Source: Pelomonas nitida (GTDB lineage Bacteria; Pseudomonadota; Gammaproteobacteria; Burkholderiales; Burkholderiaceae_C). Taken from it: a stretch of DNA of 64,000 nucleotides. The notes under the pieces were generated by a model. The model was not told where the DNA came from. It did not search any database and saw only the letters and a program-made list of their open reading frames with translations. Below, one piece after another: positions 16,496-25,686 of this stretch (within the stretch, counting starts at the first letter, position 1; the number at the start of each line of letters is the position of its first letter). Location: the NCBI RefSeq assembly GCF_043555975.1, contig NZ_JBIGIA010000020.1, positions 28,015 to 92,014 of the forward strand, read 5' to 3'. The translations under genes and the position numbers were made by a program.

Positions 16496-16513
16496 GATAT
16501 CCGTTTAGATATC
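16496..16513. promoter_or_regulatory. Candidate operator: paired GATATC boxes
   Basis: Two GATATC boxes (16496-16501 and 16508-16513) sit 6 bp apart, about 108 bp upstream of the dehydratase start. The AT-rich segment is out of keeping with its GC-rich surroundings. The symmetry suits a dimeric regulator, but no regulator gene is encoded in the locus. Confidence 0.35.
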
Positions 16514-16814
16514 AATCCCGACGCGAGGACTGCCCGAACAGCGGCAGGCCATCGGCGTTCCAGCGCAGCGGCTTCACGAAGGTGTGGCGGTCGGGGTTCC
16601 ACAGCAGGCCCATCGCGTAGTTCTCGTCCGTGGCGCTGACTGAATAGCTGCTGAAGACGCGACCATGCCGCTGCGGCATCGACGGCCCCTCATTGACAAG
16701 GAAGCCGCGGCATTCCCAGTCGAACTCGGGGCGGCTGAGCATGACCGGCGCGCCGCCCAATTGCCAAGGGGGCGCAACCCGCGTGAGCACGTACAGCGCC
16801 CGAACGAGCATCAA
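16512..16814 (-). pseudogene. Remnant of a GH43-family glycosidase
   Basis: An open frame of 100 residues resembles only the C-terminal third of GH43 arabinofuranosidases: PVMLSRPEFDWECRGFLVNE followed by GP, and SYSVSATDENYAMGLLW. In intact members these motifs follow an N-terminal catalytic blade absent here, and the stretch after MGLLW jumps quickly to an ending (LRWNADGLPLFG), suggesting an internal deletion. The catalytic Asp and other motifs cannot be found between this frame and the receptor gene, whose stop is 34 bp away. It is best read as a decayed gene, though a small expressed protein cannot be excluded. Confidence 0.65.
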
Positions 16815-16848
16815 TGCCGCGTCACGGCGTCGGCCGCCGGCGCGGCGG

Positions 16849-19719
16849 TCAAAGTTTCCAGCGGAAGCCGAGCGAGAACGAGCGGCCGATCTGGAACGTG
16901 CCGAAGTTGGTCGTGTCCGGGCTGCCCGCGTTGCCGAAGTGGTAGTACTGCTGCTGCATTTCGTTCGTCAGGTTGACGCCGCTGAAGTCAACCGACATGT
17001 CCTTGCTGATGTTGTAGGTCAGCTGGAAGTCGATGCTCTTTTCCGGGCGACGCCAGATGCCGATCGGGTTGGCGAACAGCGCAGCCTCGTTGGAAGCCAG
17101 AAAGGCCGAGCGCCGGACATAAGACAGCCGCGCGCCGATCGGCCCCTTCTCGTAGGCCAGCGTCGCGTTCCACGACAGCTTGGACACGCCGAAGAACTCC
17201 GTCTCCTGCTGCGCGACGATCTGGCCGGCATCGTTGGCCGTCGGCACGTTCTGCGACGAAGTCAGCCGCGTCACGCTGCCCTGGAAGCCCAGCCCGTCGA
17301 GGAGCGACGGCAAGCCCTTGGGGAAGTAGATCGCGCCCAGCTCCAGGCCGCTGATCTTGCCGTCGGACGCATTGACCGGCGAGCTGATGACGTAGTCATA
17401 ACCGTTGGTGTGATCGCCGCCCGACGTGGAATTGCGGAACGGATCGTCAGCCGCCGACAGGTGAATGCGGCGACGCAGCGGTACGACCAGGCCGTCGATC
17501 CTGCGCTGGAACAAGGTGCCGTACAGCGCGCTGTCCTTCTGGAAATACCACTCGCCCGTCAGGTCGAGGTTCTTGGAGCGGGTCGGCTCCAGGTCGGGGT
17601 TGCCGCCGCTGCCGCCACCGTAGCCGACCTTGGAGACGTCCTCGGTGGGGATCACGATGGGGTTCAGGTCACCGAACCCCGGACGGCGCAGCGTTTCGCC
17701 GTAATTGAAGCGCAGCAGGACATCCCTGACCGGCTCGTAGCGCAATGTCAGGCTGGGCAGGAACTTGCGGGCCGTCTTCTCGCCATTCGTCGGCGTCACC
17801 GCCTTGGTGGTGGCGTCGACCTTGTATGCCGTCATGCGGGTGTTGACCTGCACATAGCGCACACCGAAGTTGCCGCGCAGGCGATGGCCGAACAACTCGG
17901 TGTCGGTGTCCGCCATCACATACAGGTTCGCCGTCTTCTCGTCGACGTCGAAGGTCTTCTGCAGGTACAGCTGGTCCGTCGTCAGGAAGCCCGGACTGAC
18001 GGCGGCGTACATCTTGCGCCATTCGTCGATGTTGTCGCGGACGGCGTAGCCATTGACGTCCATCCATGAACGCGGAACGCTCGAAATGTCGTTGCCGAAG
18101 CCCGAGTTGACGTACTGGTACTTCGCATCCAGCTCGGACAGGTTCTTGCCCAGAGACCCCGATTGCGTGCGGCTCGCTTCGGACGCCTTGCGGTCATCGA
18201 GGCGCGCGCCGAAATGGATCGTCTTCACCACGCCCCAGTCCACGTCGTACAGGCCCGACAGGCTGGCCGTCGCAGCGCTGCCCTCATTGCGGTTGGCGTT
18301 GTCGTAGAACTGCGCCACGTTCCACTGCGACGCTTGGGTCAGCTTGGCATCGTCGTCGAAATGGAACGACGAGTTGCCGCCGCCGGAATTGAAGTCGACG
18401 CTGATGGAGTCGGCCACGCGATCGATCCGGGTGGCGGTGAATTCCGAGTGGTACTTGCTGGTCTGGTAAGACACGTCACCTTCTAGGCGCAGCCGGTCGC
18501 TCAGGTTCCACTTGCCGTTCAGCGCGTAGACGAAGGAGTCGGTGGCCGAGGTGGTGTAGTCACCGCTGTTGAAGCCGTAGACCTTGGGGACCGTCCGCGT
18601 CTTCATGACGTTGGTACCCGGGTAGGTGGTGAACGTCGCGCTGGGGTTGCTGCCGATGTCGCCCCACCAGTCGACGAAGCTGAACAGCAGCTGGTTGAAG
18701 TACTTGTTGCGATACCCGTTGTACATCGCCTCGAACGTGTAGACGGCGCTGTCGCTCGGCTGCCACTGCAGGGCGACGTTGGCGGACGGGCGCTCGCGCT
18801 TGCCCTGGCCGTCGGCTTGGAAGATCGCGTCGCGCGACAGGTAGTAGGGGTAGGCCGTGCCGTTGAAGTTCAGCGTGGCACCGGCGGCCTGCGACAGGCC
18901 GGTGTAGGTGCCCGGCGTCCAGACGTTGGTGTCGAAGATGCGCTCCAACGGTACATAGCCCGCCGGAATCTGGCCGGCTGTGGCGCTGACGAACGGCACC
19001 ATCGCGCCGGGCGTCACGCTCTCGTCGCGGTAGTTCGTCCGGTTGACCGACACGTTGACGAGCGCGCCGACGTCGCCGAAGCCGGTCTTCCAGCGATTGC
19101 TGGCCAGCACACTCAGCTGCGGGTTCGCCTTGTCGGCGGGCTGCAGATAGGTTTCCCGCACCGACAGCGAGAGCTTCGCACCCTTGAAATCGAATGGCCG
19201 CAGCGACTTCACGTCGATCTGGCCGGCAATGCCGTTTTCGAGCTGGCTGGCGTCGCGCGTCTTGAAGACGTCGATCTGGCGCACCAGCGTCGACGGGATG
19301 TCCTGCAGTTGCACCTGTGTGCCGGAGGCCGTGAAGATGTTGCGGCCGTTCCAGGTGGTGGCCACGTCGGGCATGCCACGGATGGACAGGGCGCCGACCT
19401 CGCCGCCGCCACGGTTGGTGACCTGAATGCCCGTCACGCGCTGCAGCGCCTCGACGACGTTGTTGTCGGGCAGCTTGCCGATGTCCTCGGCCACCACCGA
19501 CTCCACCACCTGGTCGCTCGTACGCTTGATCGCCAGGCTCTTGGTCAGCGACGCCTTCACGCCGGTGACAGTCACCGTTTCCAGCTGGCTCTCGGGCTTG
19601 GCCTCCTGCGCGAGGGCCGTGGCGGACAACGCGGCGATGGCCGCTGCCGTCGTCAGGCGCAGAGCAAAGCGCGGCGTCACGGTGCCTGCGCGTGGCAGCA
19701 CCAGGGCTGGTTTCTTCAT
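16849..19719 (-). CDS. TonB-dependent outer-membrane receptor for carbohydrates
   Basis: 956 residues starting at the ATG at 19719 after a GGAGAC ribosome site. A signal peptide ending ATALAQE precedes a TonB box (LETVTVTG) and a plug domain: SVVAEDIGKLPDNNVVEALQ, RVTGIQVTNRGGGEVGALSI, RQIDVFKTRD. The remainder is beta-barrel, with a receptor-type ending (FQIGRSFSLGFRWKL, terminal aromatic-Lys-Leu). This plug type is common in receptors placed in polysaccharide-utilisation loci of Xanthomonas, Caulobacter and relatives. Position at the head of the arabinose locus suggests uptake of arabino-oligosaccharides. The ligand is inferred. Confidence 0.88.
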   Translation of the reverse strand: MKKPALVLPRAGTVTPRFALRLTTAAAIAALSATALAQEAKPESQLETVTVTGVKASLTKSLAIKRTSDQVVESVVAEDIGKLPDNNVVEALQRVTGIQVTNRGGGEVGALSIRGMPDVATTWNGRNIFTASGTQVQLQDIPSTLVRQIDVFKTRDASQLENGIAGQIDVKSLRPFDFKGAKLSLSVRETYLQPADKANPQLSVLASNRWKTGFGDVGALVNVSVNRTNYRDESVTPGAMVPFVSATAGQIPAGYVPLERIFDTNVWTPGTYTGLSQAAGATLNFNGTAYPYYLSRDAIFQADGQGKRERPSANVALQWQPSDSAVYTFEAMYNGYRNKYFNQLLFSFVDWWGDIGSNPSATFTTYPGTNVMKTRTVPKVYGFNSGDYTTSATDSFVYALNGKWNLSDRLRLEGDVSYQTSKYHSEFTATRIDRVADSISVDFNSGGGNSSFHFDDDAKLTQASQWNVAQFYDNANRNEGSAATASLSGLYDVDWGVVKTIHFGARLDDRKASEASRTQSGSLGKNLSELDAKYQYVNSGFGNDISSVPRSWMDVNGYAVRDNIDEWRKMYAAVSPGFLTTDQLYLQKTFDVDEKTANLYVMADTDTELFGHRLRGNFGVRYVQVNTRMTAYKVDATTKAVTPTNGEKTARKFLPSLTLRYEPVRDVLLRFNYGETLRRPGFGDLNPIVIPTEDVSKVGYGGGSGGNPDLEPTRSKNLDLTGEWYFQKDSALYGTLFQRRIDGLVVPLRRRIHLSAADDPFRNSTSGGDHTNGYDYVISSPVNASDGKISGLELGAIYFPKGLPSLLDGLGFQGSVTRLTSSQNVPTANDAGQIVAQQETEFFGVSKLSWNATLAYEKGPIGARLSYVRRSAFLASNEAALFANPIGIWRRPEKSIDFQLTYNISKDMSVDFSGVNLTNEMQQQYYHFGNAGSPDTTNFGTFQIGRSFSLGFRWKL

Positions 19720-20025
19720 CTTGTCTCCGGAATCGTTATGAGGACGAACGGCCAACCGCTGCAGCTTCTCAATGCCTCTGACGGGCCTGTGAGCTGGGGT
19801 TCATTTCATGCTATGGGGCCGACTGATCCGCGACTAATCACATTTTTGGCCCTGTCGATGCCGCTTTGGGCATCGGCGCCTCGGGAAAGCCCGTGAGCGC
19901 TCCGGGGTTAGGGCCCGATTGGCTGGATGCCCCTGCAGCGACGGGCGCAGGCAGGCACACGGCGCCGTTGTCGACGCCGTGCAACAGCACGTGTAGTGGG
20001 GCGCCGAGCGGCCGGCGCCGGGCGT
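19720..20025. other. 306-bp intergenic region, presumed receptor promoter
   Basis: No credible gene is present. It must hold the promoter of the TonB-dependent receptor, but no clear -35/-10 pair could be picked out. A 7-bp hairpin (CGATGCC with GGCATCG) lies near 19855-19875. Confidence 0.4.
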
Positions 20026-20259
20026 TCAGCGGCCGTGCGGCCAGGTCGCCTTGGACGTCGGTCCCTTGACCGTCTTGCCCCGCGCGGCCCAGAGCTTGTA
20101 GGCGGCCGGTGTCAGCTCGCGCTTGAGCAGCGCGACCAGCTCGCCGTGGCCGATGCCGTGCTCGCGCAACACCTGGCCATAGGGCGGCTTGTCTTCCCAG
20201 GCCGTCGCGATGACGCGCTTGATCTCTTCGGGGCTGAGGCGGGGTGCGGACTTGGCCAT
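20026..20259 (-). CDS. TIGR03643-family (DUF2805) small protein
   Basis: 77 residues starting at the ATG at 20259. The sequence (RLSPEEIKRVIATAWEDKPP, REHGIGHGELVALLKRELTP, YKLWAARGKTVKGPTSK) matches the small conserved family known as TIGR03643/DUF2805. It has a helical N-terminal half resembling a helix-turn-helix and a basic C-terminus. Function is unknown. It is a stand-alone gene divergent from the hydrolase-recQ pair. Confidence 0.75.
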   Translation of the reverse strand: MAKSAPRLSPEEIKRVIATAWEDKPPYGQVLREHGIGHGELVALLKRELTPAAYKLWAARGKTVKGPTSKATWPHGR

Positions 20260-20399
20260 GCCGGCATTGTCCCCCGGGAGGCTGCGCAGCGACACCGTTT
20301 GTCCTACAGCCGCTGTGGCGCCACGCTGGCACCGCCGGGCCAGGCGTGGCGCCAGCATCGACGCACCTTTCGACCCCTGCACGGCTCTGCCGCACGGCC

Positions 20400-21152
20400 A
20401 TGACCTCCCCATCGTCACTCCCCCTGATCGCCCCGCCCGCCGCGCCGCACCGCCGGCCGGCGCTGTCGCTGCTGGCCACGGAGCCGGCGCGTGCCGTGCT
20501 GGAGGCGCTGCAGGCGTTGGCCCGATGGCGCACCGCGCCCGAGCCGCTCGGCGAGGGCCGCACGGTGGTGCTGTTCCCCGGCCTGGGCACCGACGGCGCG
20601 ACGCTGTGGCCGCTGCGCCGTCACCTGGAGCGCGCCGGCTACCGTGCGCTGGACTGGGGCCAGGGGCTCAACTCCGGGCCCAAGGGCGATGTGGACGAAT
20701 GGCTGGATCGCCTCGCCGAGGCCGTGCATGAGCGCGTGGCGCCGTCGCGCGAGGTCAGTCTCGTCGGCTGGAGCCTGGGCGGCTTCTACGCCCGCGAGCT
20801 GGCCAAGCGCTGGCCCGACCGCGTTCAGCACGTCATCACCATCGGCACGCCGTTCGCCGGCAGCGTGGACGACACCCATGTGGGCTGGCTGTTCCGCCTG
20901 CTCAACGGCCGCCGCGCGCAGGAGCATGCCGCGCTGCGCGAGCGCCTGGCCGAGCCGCCGCCGGTGCCGACGGTATCGCTCTACAGCCGCCGCGACGGCA
21001 TCGTCGCCTGGCAGGCCTGCACGCATGACCGCGCATGGCCGTTGGCGCGCGACATCGAGGTGCAGGCCAGCCACATCGGCATGGGCTGGGCGCCCGAGGT
21101 GCTGGACCGCGTGACCCGCGTGCTGGCCTGCCGCCGTGGGGCGGGCGCATGA
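20400..21152 (+). CDS. Alpha/beta-hydrolase
   Basis: 250 residues from the ATG at 20400; longer in-frame starts would run back into the neighbouring promoter. The fold is marked by an oxyanion-type strand (VVLFPGLGTDGATLWPLRRH), the nucleophile elbow GWSLGG and the late Asp/His region (SRRDGIVAW, ASHIGMGWAPEVL). It resembles lipase-like or esterase-like hydrolases with a short lid. No signal peptide is present. Its stop overlaps the recQ start by 4 bp (ATGA), so the two are translated together. The substrate is unknown. Confidence 0.75.
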   Translation: MTSPSSLPLIAPPAAPHRRPALSLLATEPARAVLEALQALARWRTAPEPLGEGRTVVLFPGLGTDGATLWPLRRHLERAGYRALDWGQGLNSGPKGDVDEWLDRLAEAVHERVAPSREVSLVGWSLGGFYARELAKRWPDRVQHVITIGTPFAGSVDDTHVGWLFRLLNGRRAQEHAALRERLAEPPPVPTVSLYSRRDGIVAWQACTHDRAWPLARDIEVQASHIGMGWAPEVLDRVTRVLACRRGAGA

Positions 21153-22924
21153 GCGCCGCCGCCACCTGGCCGGGCCGCGCCGGCCCGCGCGAAGACTCGC
21201 CCCGCCCCGCACCGCCGGCAGAACAGCTGCCGCCGCGCCAGCCCGTCACGCCGGCCCGCCTGCGCGGCACGCTGAAGCGGGTGTTCGGCCTGCGCACGCT
21301 GCGGCCGGGCCAGGGCGAGGTCATCGCCCGGGTGCTGCAGGGCCACAGCACGCTGGCCGTCATGCCCACCGGCGCCGGCAAGTCGCTGTGCTATCAGCTG
21401 CCTGCCGTGCTGGGCGACGCGCTGACGGTCGTCATCTCGCCGCTCATCGCACTGATGAAAGACCAATGCGACACGCTCAACGAGCGGGGCATTGCGGCCG
21501 TGCAGCTGCACTCGGCGCTGGACGCCAACCGCCGCCTAGAGAACGAGGCGCTGCTGACGCGCGGCGCCGTACGCATCGTGTTCACGACGCCCGAGCGCCT
21601 GGCCGACGCGCGCACGCTGGGCCTGCTGCAGGAGCAGCGCGTGAGCCTGCTGGTGGTGGACGAGGCGCACTGCATCTCGCAATGGGGGCACGACTTCCGC
21701 CCCGCGTTCGGCGCGCTGCGCGACGCCCGCCGCGCGCTCGGCCGCCCGCCCGTGCTGGCCCTGACGGCCACCGCGCCGCTGCCGGTGCAGCGCGACATTG
21801 CCCAGGCGCTGGGCATCCCGCGCGACGGCATCCTCAGCCACGGCGTCTACCGGCCCAACCTGCGGCTGGCGGTGGAGCTGCCGCAGACCGAGGCCGAGCG
21901 CCGCGCCTGCATCCAGCGGCATCTGCAGGGCCTGAGCGACCGGCCGGGCAGTGCCATCGTCTACTGCGCCACCGTGCGCGAGGCCACCGCGCTGCACCAG
22001 CAACTGCGCGGCGCCGACATCGCCGCGGGCCTGTACCACGGCAAGCTGCCGGCGGCCGAGCGCAGCGCGGCGCAAGAGGCCTTCATGCGCAACGAGCACC
22101 GCGTCATGGTGGCCACCAATGCGTTCGGCATGGGCATCGACAAGCCCGACATCCGCCTCGTGCTGCATGCGCAGATGCCGGCCAGCATCGAGGCCTATGT
22201 GCAGGAATGCGGCCGCGCGGGCCGCGATGGCGAGCCGGCCGACTGCGTGCTGCTGTTCCGCGAAGGCGACCGCGCGCTGCAGCAGTTCTTTGCGGGTGGC
22301 CAGGCGCCGACGCGCGAAGAGCTGGGCAGCGTCTGGCAGGCGCTCGTCAGCCACACGCCGCAGGGCGGTTGGTTGCCCGCCGCACTGGCCGAGTGGGCCC
22401 GGCTGCCGCAGCGCCGGCTGGATCAGGTGCTGGCCACGTTGCGCTCGGTGCGCGCCATCCGCGCCGTGGGTGGGCGCGACGCCACCGGCCTGCGCCCGGC
22501 CACGCGCCGCGGGGCCGATGCCGTCATCGACGCCGCCCAGGCCGCCGCGCAGCAGCGCCAGCAGCACGACCGCGATGGCCTCGCGGCCATGGTGCTCTAT
22601 GCCAAGGCCGGCAGCTGCCGCTGGGCCGGCGTGCTCGCGCATTTCGGCGAGGCGCTGGACGACGGCGCTGCGCGCTGCGGCCATTGCGACAGCTGCGCCC
22701 GCTTCGAGCGGCTGCTGGCCCAAGACACGCAGCCCGCCGCGCCGGCCAGCCCGTTGTCCAAGGCGCAGGGGCCGGCGTTCGAGCCGGGCCAGCGCGTGCG
22801 CGTGCGGCGTTTCGGCTGGGGGCTGGTCATCGCCAGCGCGACGGACGCGGTGCGCATCGCGTTCCCGCGCCACGGCGAACGCGACATCCACCCCGACTTC
22901 GTGCTGGCCACGGGCCGGGGCTGA
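21149..22924 (+). CDS. recQ: ATP-dependent DNA helicase RecQ
   Basis: 591 residues. Superfamily 2 helicase motifs appear in order: Walker A PTGAGKSLCYQLPA, VVISPLIALMKDQ, DEAH in VVDEAHCISQWGHDFRP, ALTATA, ATNAFGMGIDKPDIR and the arginine-finger region QECGRAGRDGEPADC. A zinc-binding RQC-type segment follows (CRWAGVLAHFGE, CGHCDSC). There is no recognisable HRDC domain. Instead the last 45 residues (GQRVRVRRFGWGLVIASA) look like a small beta-barrel. RecQ unwinds forks and recombination intermediates in the RecF pathway. The start is set by the ATGA overlap with the hydrolase gene. Confidence 0.92.
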   Translation: MSAAATWPGRAGPREDSPRPAPPAEQLPPRQPVTPARLRGTLKRVFGLRTLRPGQGEVIARVLQGHSTLAVMPTGAGKSLCYQLPAVLGDALTVVISPLIALMKDQCDTLNERGIAAVQLHSALDANRRLENEALLTRGAVRIVFTTPERLADARTLGLLQEQRVSLLVVDEAHCISQWGHDFRPAFGALRDARRALGRPPVLALTATAPLPVQRDIAQALGIPRDGILSHGVYRPNLRLAVELPQTEAERRACIQRHLQGLSDRPGSAIVYCATVREATALHQQLRGADIAAGLYHGKLPAAERSAAQEAFMRNEHRVMVATNAFGMGIDKPDIRLVLHAQMPASIEAYVQECGRAGRDGEPADCVLLFREGDRALQQFFAGGQAPTREELGSVWQALVSHTPQGGWLPAALAEWARLPQRRLDQVLATLRSVRAIRAVGGRDATGLRPATRRGADAVIDAAQAAAQQRQQHDRDGLAAMVLYAKAGSCRWAGVLAHFGEALDDGAARCGHCDSCARFERLLAQDTQPAAPASPLSKAQGPAFEPGQRVRVRRFGWGLVIASATDAVRIAFPRHGERDIHPDFVLATGRG

Positions 22925-22946
22925 ACCCGCGGCCCGCGCCGCGCCG

Positions 22947-24992
22947 TCACCAGACCTTGCAGTGCTGCCCGGCGGGCTTCACGAGCTTGGCGCCCGGCTT
23001 GCACGCGAAGGCCTGCTCGAACTCGGGCATGTTGACGACGACGCCGTTGATGCGCCAGCGGGCCGGCGAGTGCGGGTCCACCTTGGCCTGCACGCGCAGC
23101 GCCTCGGGGCGGGCATCGGCGCAGTCCCATTGCGCGAAGCCGACGAAGAAGCGCTGCTCCGGCGTCAGGCCGTCACGGCTCTCGCCCGGCTTGCCCTGCA
23201 TGTGCGCCTTCCACGCCTCCCACGCGAGGATGAGGCCGCCCAGGTCCGCCAGGTCTTCGCCCAGCGTGAGGCGGGCGTTGATCTTGATGTCGTCGACGAC
23301 GGTGTAGCCGGCGTACTGGTTCACGACGCAGGCCGCGCGCTTCTCGAACTCCTGGCCGTCCTTCTTCGTCCACCAGCTCTTCAGGTTGCCCTGCGCGTCG
23401 AACTGCCGGCCCTCGTCGTCGAAGCCGTGCGTGAGCTCATGGCCGATGGTGCCGCCCGTGTTGCCGTAGTTGGGCGCCTCGTCCATCTTCGTGTCGTACA
23501 GCGGTGGCTGCAGCACGCCGGCCGGGAAGTTGATGTCGTTCATCTGCGCGTCGTAGTAGGCGTTGACGGTCTGCGGCGTCATGCTCCACTCGCCGCGGTC
23601 CAGCGGTTGGCCGATCTTGGCCAGGCGGCGCCGCGCCTCGAATGCGTTGCCGCGCATGACGTTGCCGAGGAAGTCGCCACGGCGCACGTCGAAGGCCGTG
23701 TAGTCGCGCCAGCGCTCGGGGTAGCCGACCTTGTTGACGATAGCCTTGAGCTTCTCGTGCGCGCGCGCCTTGGTCGGCGGGCTCATCCACGCGAGGCTGT
23801 CGATGGAGCGCGCCATCGCGGCCTCGATCTCGTCGGTCATCTGCACCGTCGCGGCCTTGAGTTCGGGCGTGAAGTTGCGCGCCACGAACTCCTGGCCCAG
23901 CGCCTCGCCCAGCTGCACGTCGACCAGCTGCACGCAGCGCTTCCAGCGCGCCTTGAGCTGGGGCGTGCCGGTCAGCGTGCGGCCGTAGAAGTCGAAGTTG
24001 GCCTGCACGAAGCCGTCGTCCAGCGCGGGGCTCAGGCTGCTGGCGAGCTGCCAGCGCAGATAGGTCTTCACGTCGCTCAGGCTCATGGCCTGCAGGCGCT
24101 TGCCCAGCGCCTTGAAGAACGCCGGCTCGGTGACGTTGTAGCGCGCATGCCAGGGCGCGGTGCCCAGCGCCGCCTGATAGCCGGCCCAGTCGAAGCCGGG
24201 CATCAAGGCCTTGAGGCCTGCAGCGTCGACGACGTGGAAGGTCTTGTACGGGTCGCGCTTGTCGACCTTGCTGAGCGACGCCCGCGCCAGCGCCGTCTCC
24301 GTCGCCAGCACGTTGCGCGCGGCCGCGCGGGCTGCGGCGGGCGCGTCGCCCAGCAGCGTGAACAGCTGCGCCACATGCGCCTCATAGGCCGTGCGGATCT
24401 TCAGCGTCTTGGCGTCGCGCTTGAGGTAGTAGTCGCGGTCCGGCAGGCCCAGGCCGCCGGCGTAGGCAAAGGCGATCTGGCGCGTGGCGTCGGCGAAGTC
24501 CTGACCGGCGCTGAAGCCGAAGAACAGCCGCTCGTTGCCGGCGGCCAGCTGCAGCTCGGCCAGCAGCGCGGGCAGCTCGCGCTTGTCCTTGAGGGCGTCG
24601 ATGTGCGCGAGCAGCGGCTGCAGCCCCTTCAGGCCGGCGGCCTGCGCGGCCCCCTCGTCCATGCAACTGGCGAAGTAGTCGCCCAGCTTGGCCTGCGTGG
24701 CGCTGCGCTCGCTGCCGGCGTCGCCGAGCTTGTTCAGCACGCCCCACAGGTAGCGCTGGTTCTCGTTGGCCATCTTGGCGTAGACGGACCAGCGGGACTG
24801 GTCGGCCGGGATGGGGTTGGACTTGCTCCACGCGCCGCAGGCGAAGCGGTAGAGGTCGTCGCAGGGGTCGGCGCTGCGGTCCATGGCCGCGACATCCAGG
24901 CTGGGCGTGTAGGGCAGTGCGTCGAGCGGGGTTTCGTCGGCCGCGTGCGCGAAGGTCGCGGCCAGCAGCAGGGGCAACAGGAGTCGTTTCAT
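22947..24992 (-). CDS. M13-family zinc metallopeptidase (neprilysin/PepO-like)
   Basis: 681 residues with a signal peptide (MKRLLLPLLLAATFAHA). The zinc motif is HELTH at residues 518-522 in IGHELTHGFDDEGR, with the third ligand expected in TLGEDLADLGGL. The substrate-binding motif VNAYYDAQMNDINFPAG and the C-terminal RINGVVVNMPEFEQAFACK are also classic M13. N-terminal cysteines after DPCDDLYRFACGAW match neprilysin. These enzymes cleave small peptides in the periplasm or outside the cell. The gene is convergent with recQ, 22 bp apart. Confidence 0.93.
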   Translation of the reverse strand: MKRLLLPLLLAATFAHAADETPLDALPYTPSLDVAAMDRSADPCDDLYRFACGAWSKSNPIPADQSRWSVYAKMANENQRYLWGVLNKLGDAGSERSATQAKLGDYFASCMDEGAAQAAGLKGLQPLLAHIDALKDKRELPALLAELQLAAGNERLFFGFSAGQDFADATRQIAFAYAGGLGLPDRDYYLKRDAKTLKIRTAYEAHVAQLFTLLGDAPAAARAAARNVLATETALARASLSKVDKRDPYKTFHVVDAAGLKALMPGFDWAGYQAALGTAPWHARYNVTEPAFFKALGKRLQAMSLSDVKTYLRWQLASSLSPALDDGFVQANFDFYGRTLTGTPQLKARWKRCVQLVDVQLGEALGQEFVARNFTPELKAATVQMTDEIEAAMARSIDSLAWMSPPTKARAHEKLKAIVNKVGYPERWRDYTAFDVRRGDFLGNVMRGNAFEARRRLAKIGQPLDRGEWSMTPQTVNAYYDAQMNDINFPAGVLQPPLYDTKMDEAPNYGNTGGTIGHELTHGFDDEGRQFDAQGNLKSWWTKKDGQEFEKRAACVVNQYAGYTVVDDIKINARLTLGEDLADLGGLILAWEAWKAHMQGKPGESRDGLTPEQRFFVGFAQWDCADARPEALRVQAKVDPHSPARWRINGVVVNMPEFEQAFACKPGAKLVKPAGQHCKVW

Positions 24993-25085
24993 CAGAGGGA
25001 CGAGCCAATTTGAAGTGGCGCGATTGTGGGCGCTCGGGCGGCCCCATCTCTTTCCGCACCCCGTTTCGGCGCGGGCCCCGTGGGT

Positions 25086-25652
25086 TCAGGGAAACAGCCG
25101 CTCGCCGCTGGCCGCCGCGGCCATCACCTGATCCAGCCGCTTCTCGCGCGTGACGTCCTGCTTGGCGGCCAGGCACCAGCGCAGCATCTTGCGTTTCCAG
25201 CCGGGCGGCTGGGTCTCGAACCAGGCCAGCGCGGCCTGGTCGGCCGTGAAGCGCCGCGCCATCGCCGGCGTCAGCTCGGGTTCGCCGCTCTGCTCGTGCG
25301 TGTAGACGGCCGTTCGTGCGGCCGTGCGCTGGCCGAAAGCGGCCAGGCCTTTCGGCTGCATGCGGCCGGCCTCGGTCAGCGCGGCCACCCGGGCGACGTT
25401 GACGGCGCTCCAGATGGAGCCGGCACGACGTGGCGTGAAACGGATGGTGTAGCGGTGCTCGTCGACGCGGCGGCGCACGCCGTCGATCCAGCCCACGCAC
25501 AGTGCCTCGTCCACCGACTGCGGCCAGGTCATGCTGGGCACGCCGGAGCCCACCTTGTGATAGCCCACCAGCAGTTCTTTGGCGCTGTCGGCATGGTCGG
25601 CCAGCCAGGCGCGGAAGTCCTCGGGCGTCGCGAAGTAGGTGGGTTCGGCCAT
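25086..25652 (-). CDS. YdeI/OmpD-associated family protein
   Basis: 188 residues starting at the ATG at 25652. The N-terminal half has the typical order of the YdeI-like family: FRAWLADHADSAKELLVGYH, SMTWPQSVDEALCVGWIDG, RRRVDEHRYTIRFTPRRAGS and IWSAVNVARV. The C-terminal half holds the second common part (AWFETQPPGWKRKMLRWCLA, KREKRL-type basic region). Family members have been linked to resistance to cationic peptides, but the biochemical role is not settled. It is divergent from the dehydrogenase gene by 34 bp. Confidence 0.8.
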   Translation of the reverse strand: MAEPTYFATPEDFRAWLADHADSAKELLVGYHKVGSGVPSMTWPQSVDEALCVGWIDGVRRRVDEHRYTIRFTPRRAGSIWSAVNVARVAALTEAGRMQPKGLAAFGQRTAARTAVYTHEQSGEPELTPAMARRFTADQAALAWFETQPPGWKRKMLRWCLAAKQDVTREKRLDQVMAAAASGERLFP

Positions 25653-25686
25653 GATGGGCGCATTCTGTCCCTGACCTGCTCCCGCC

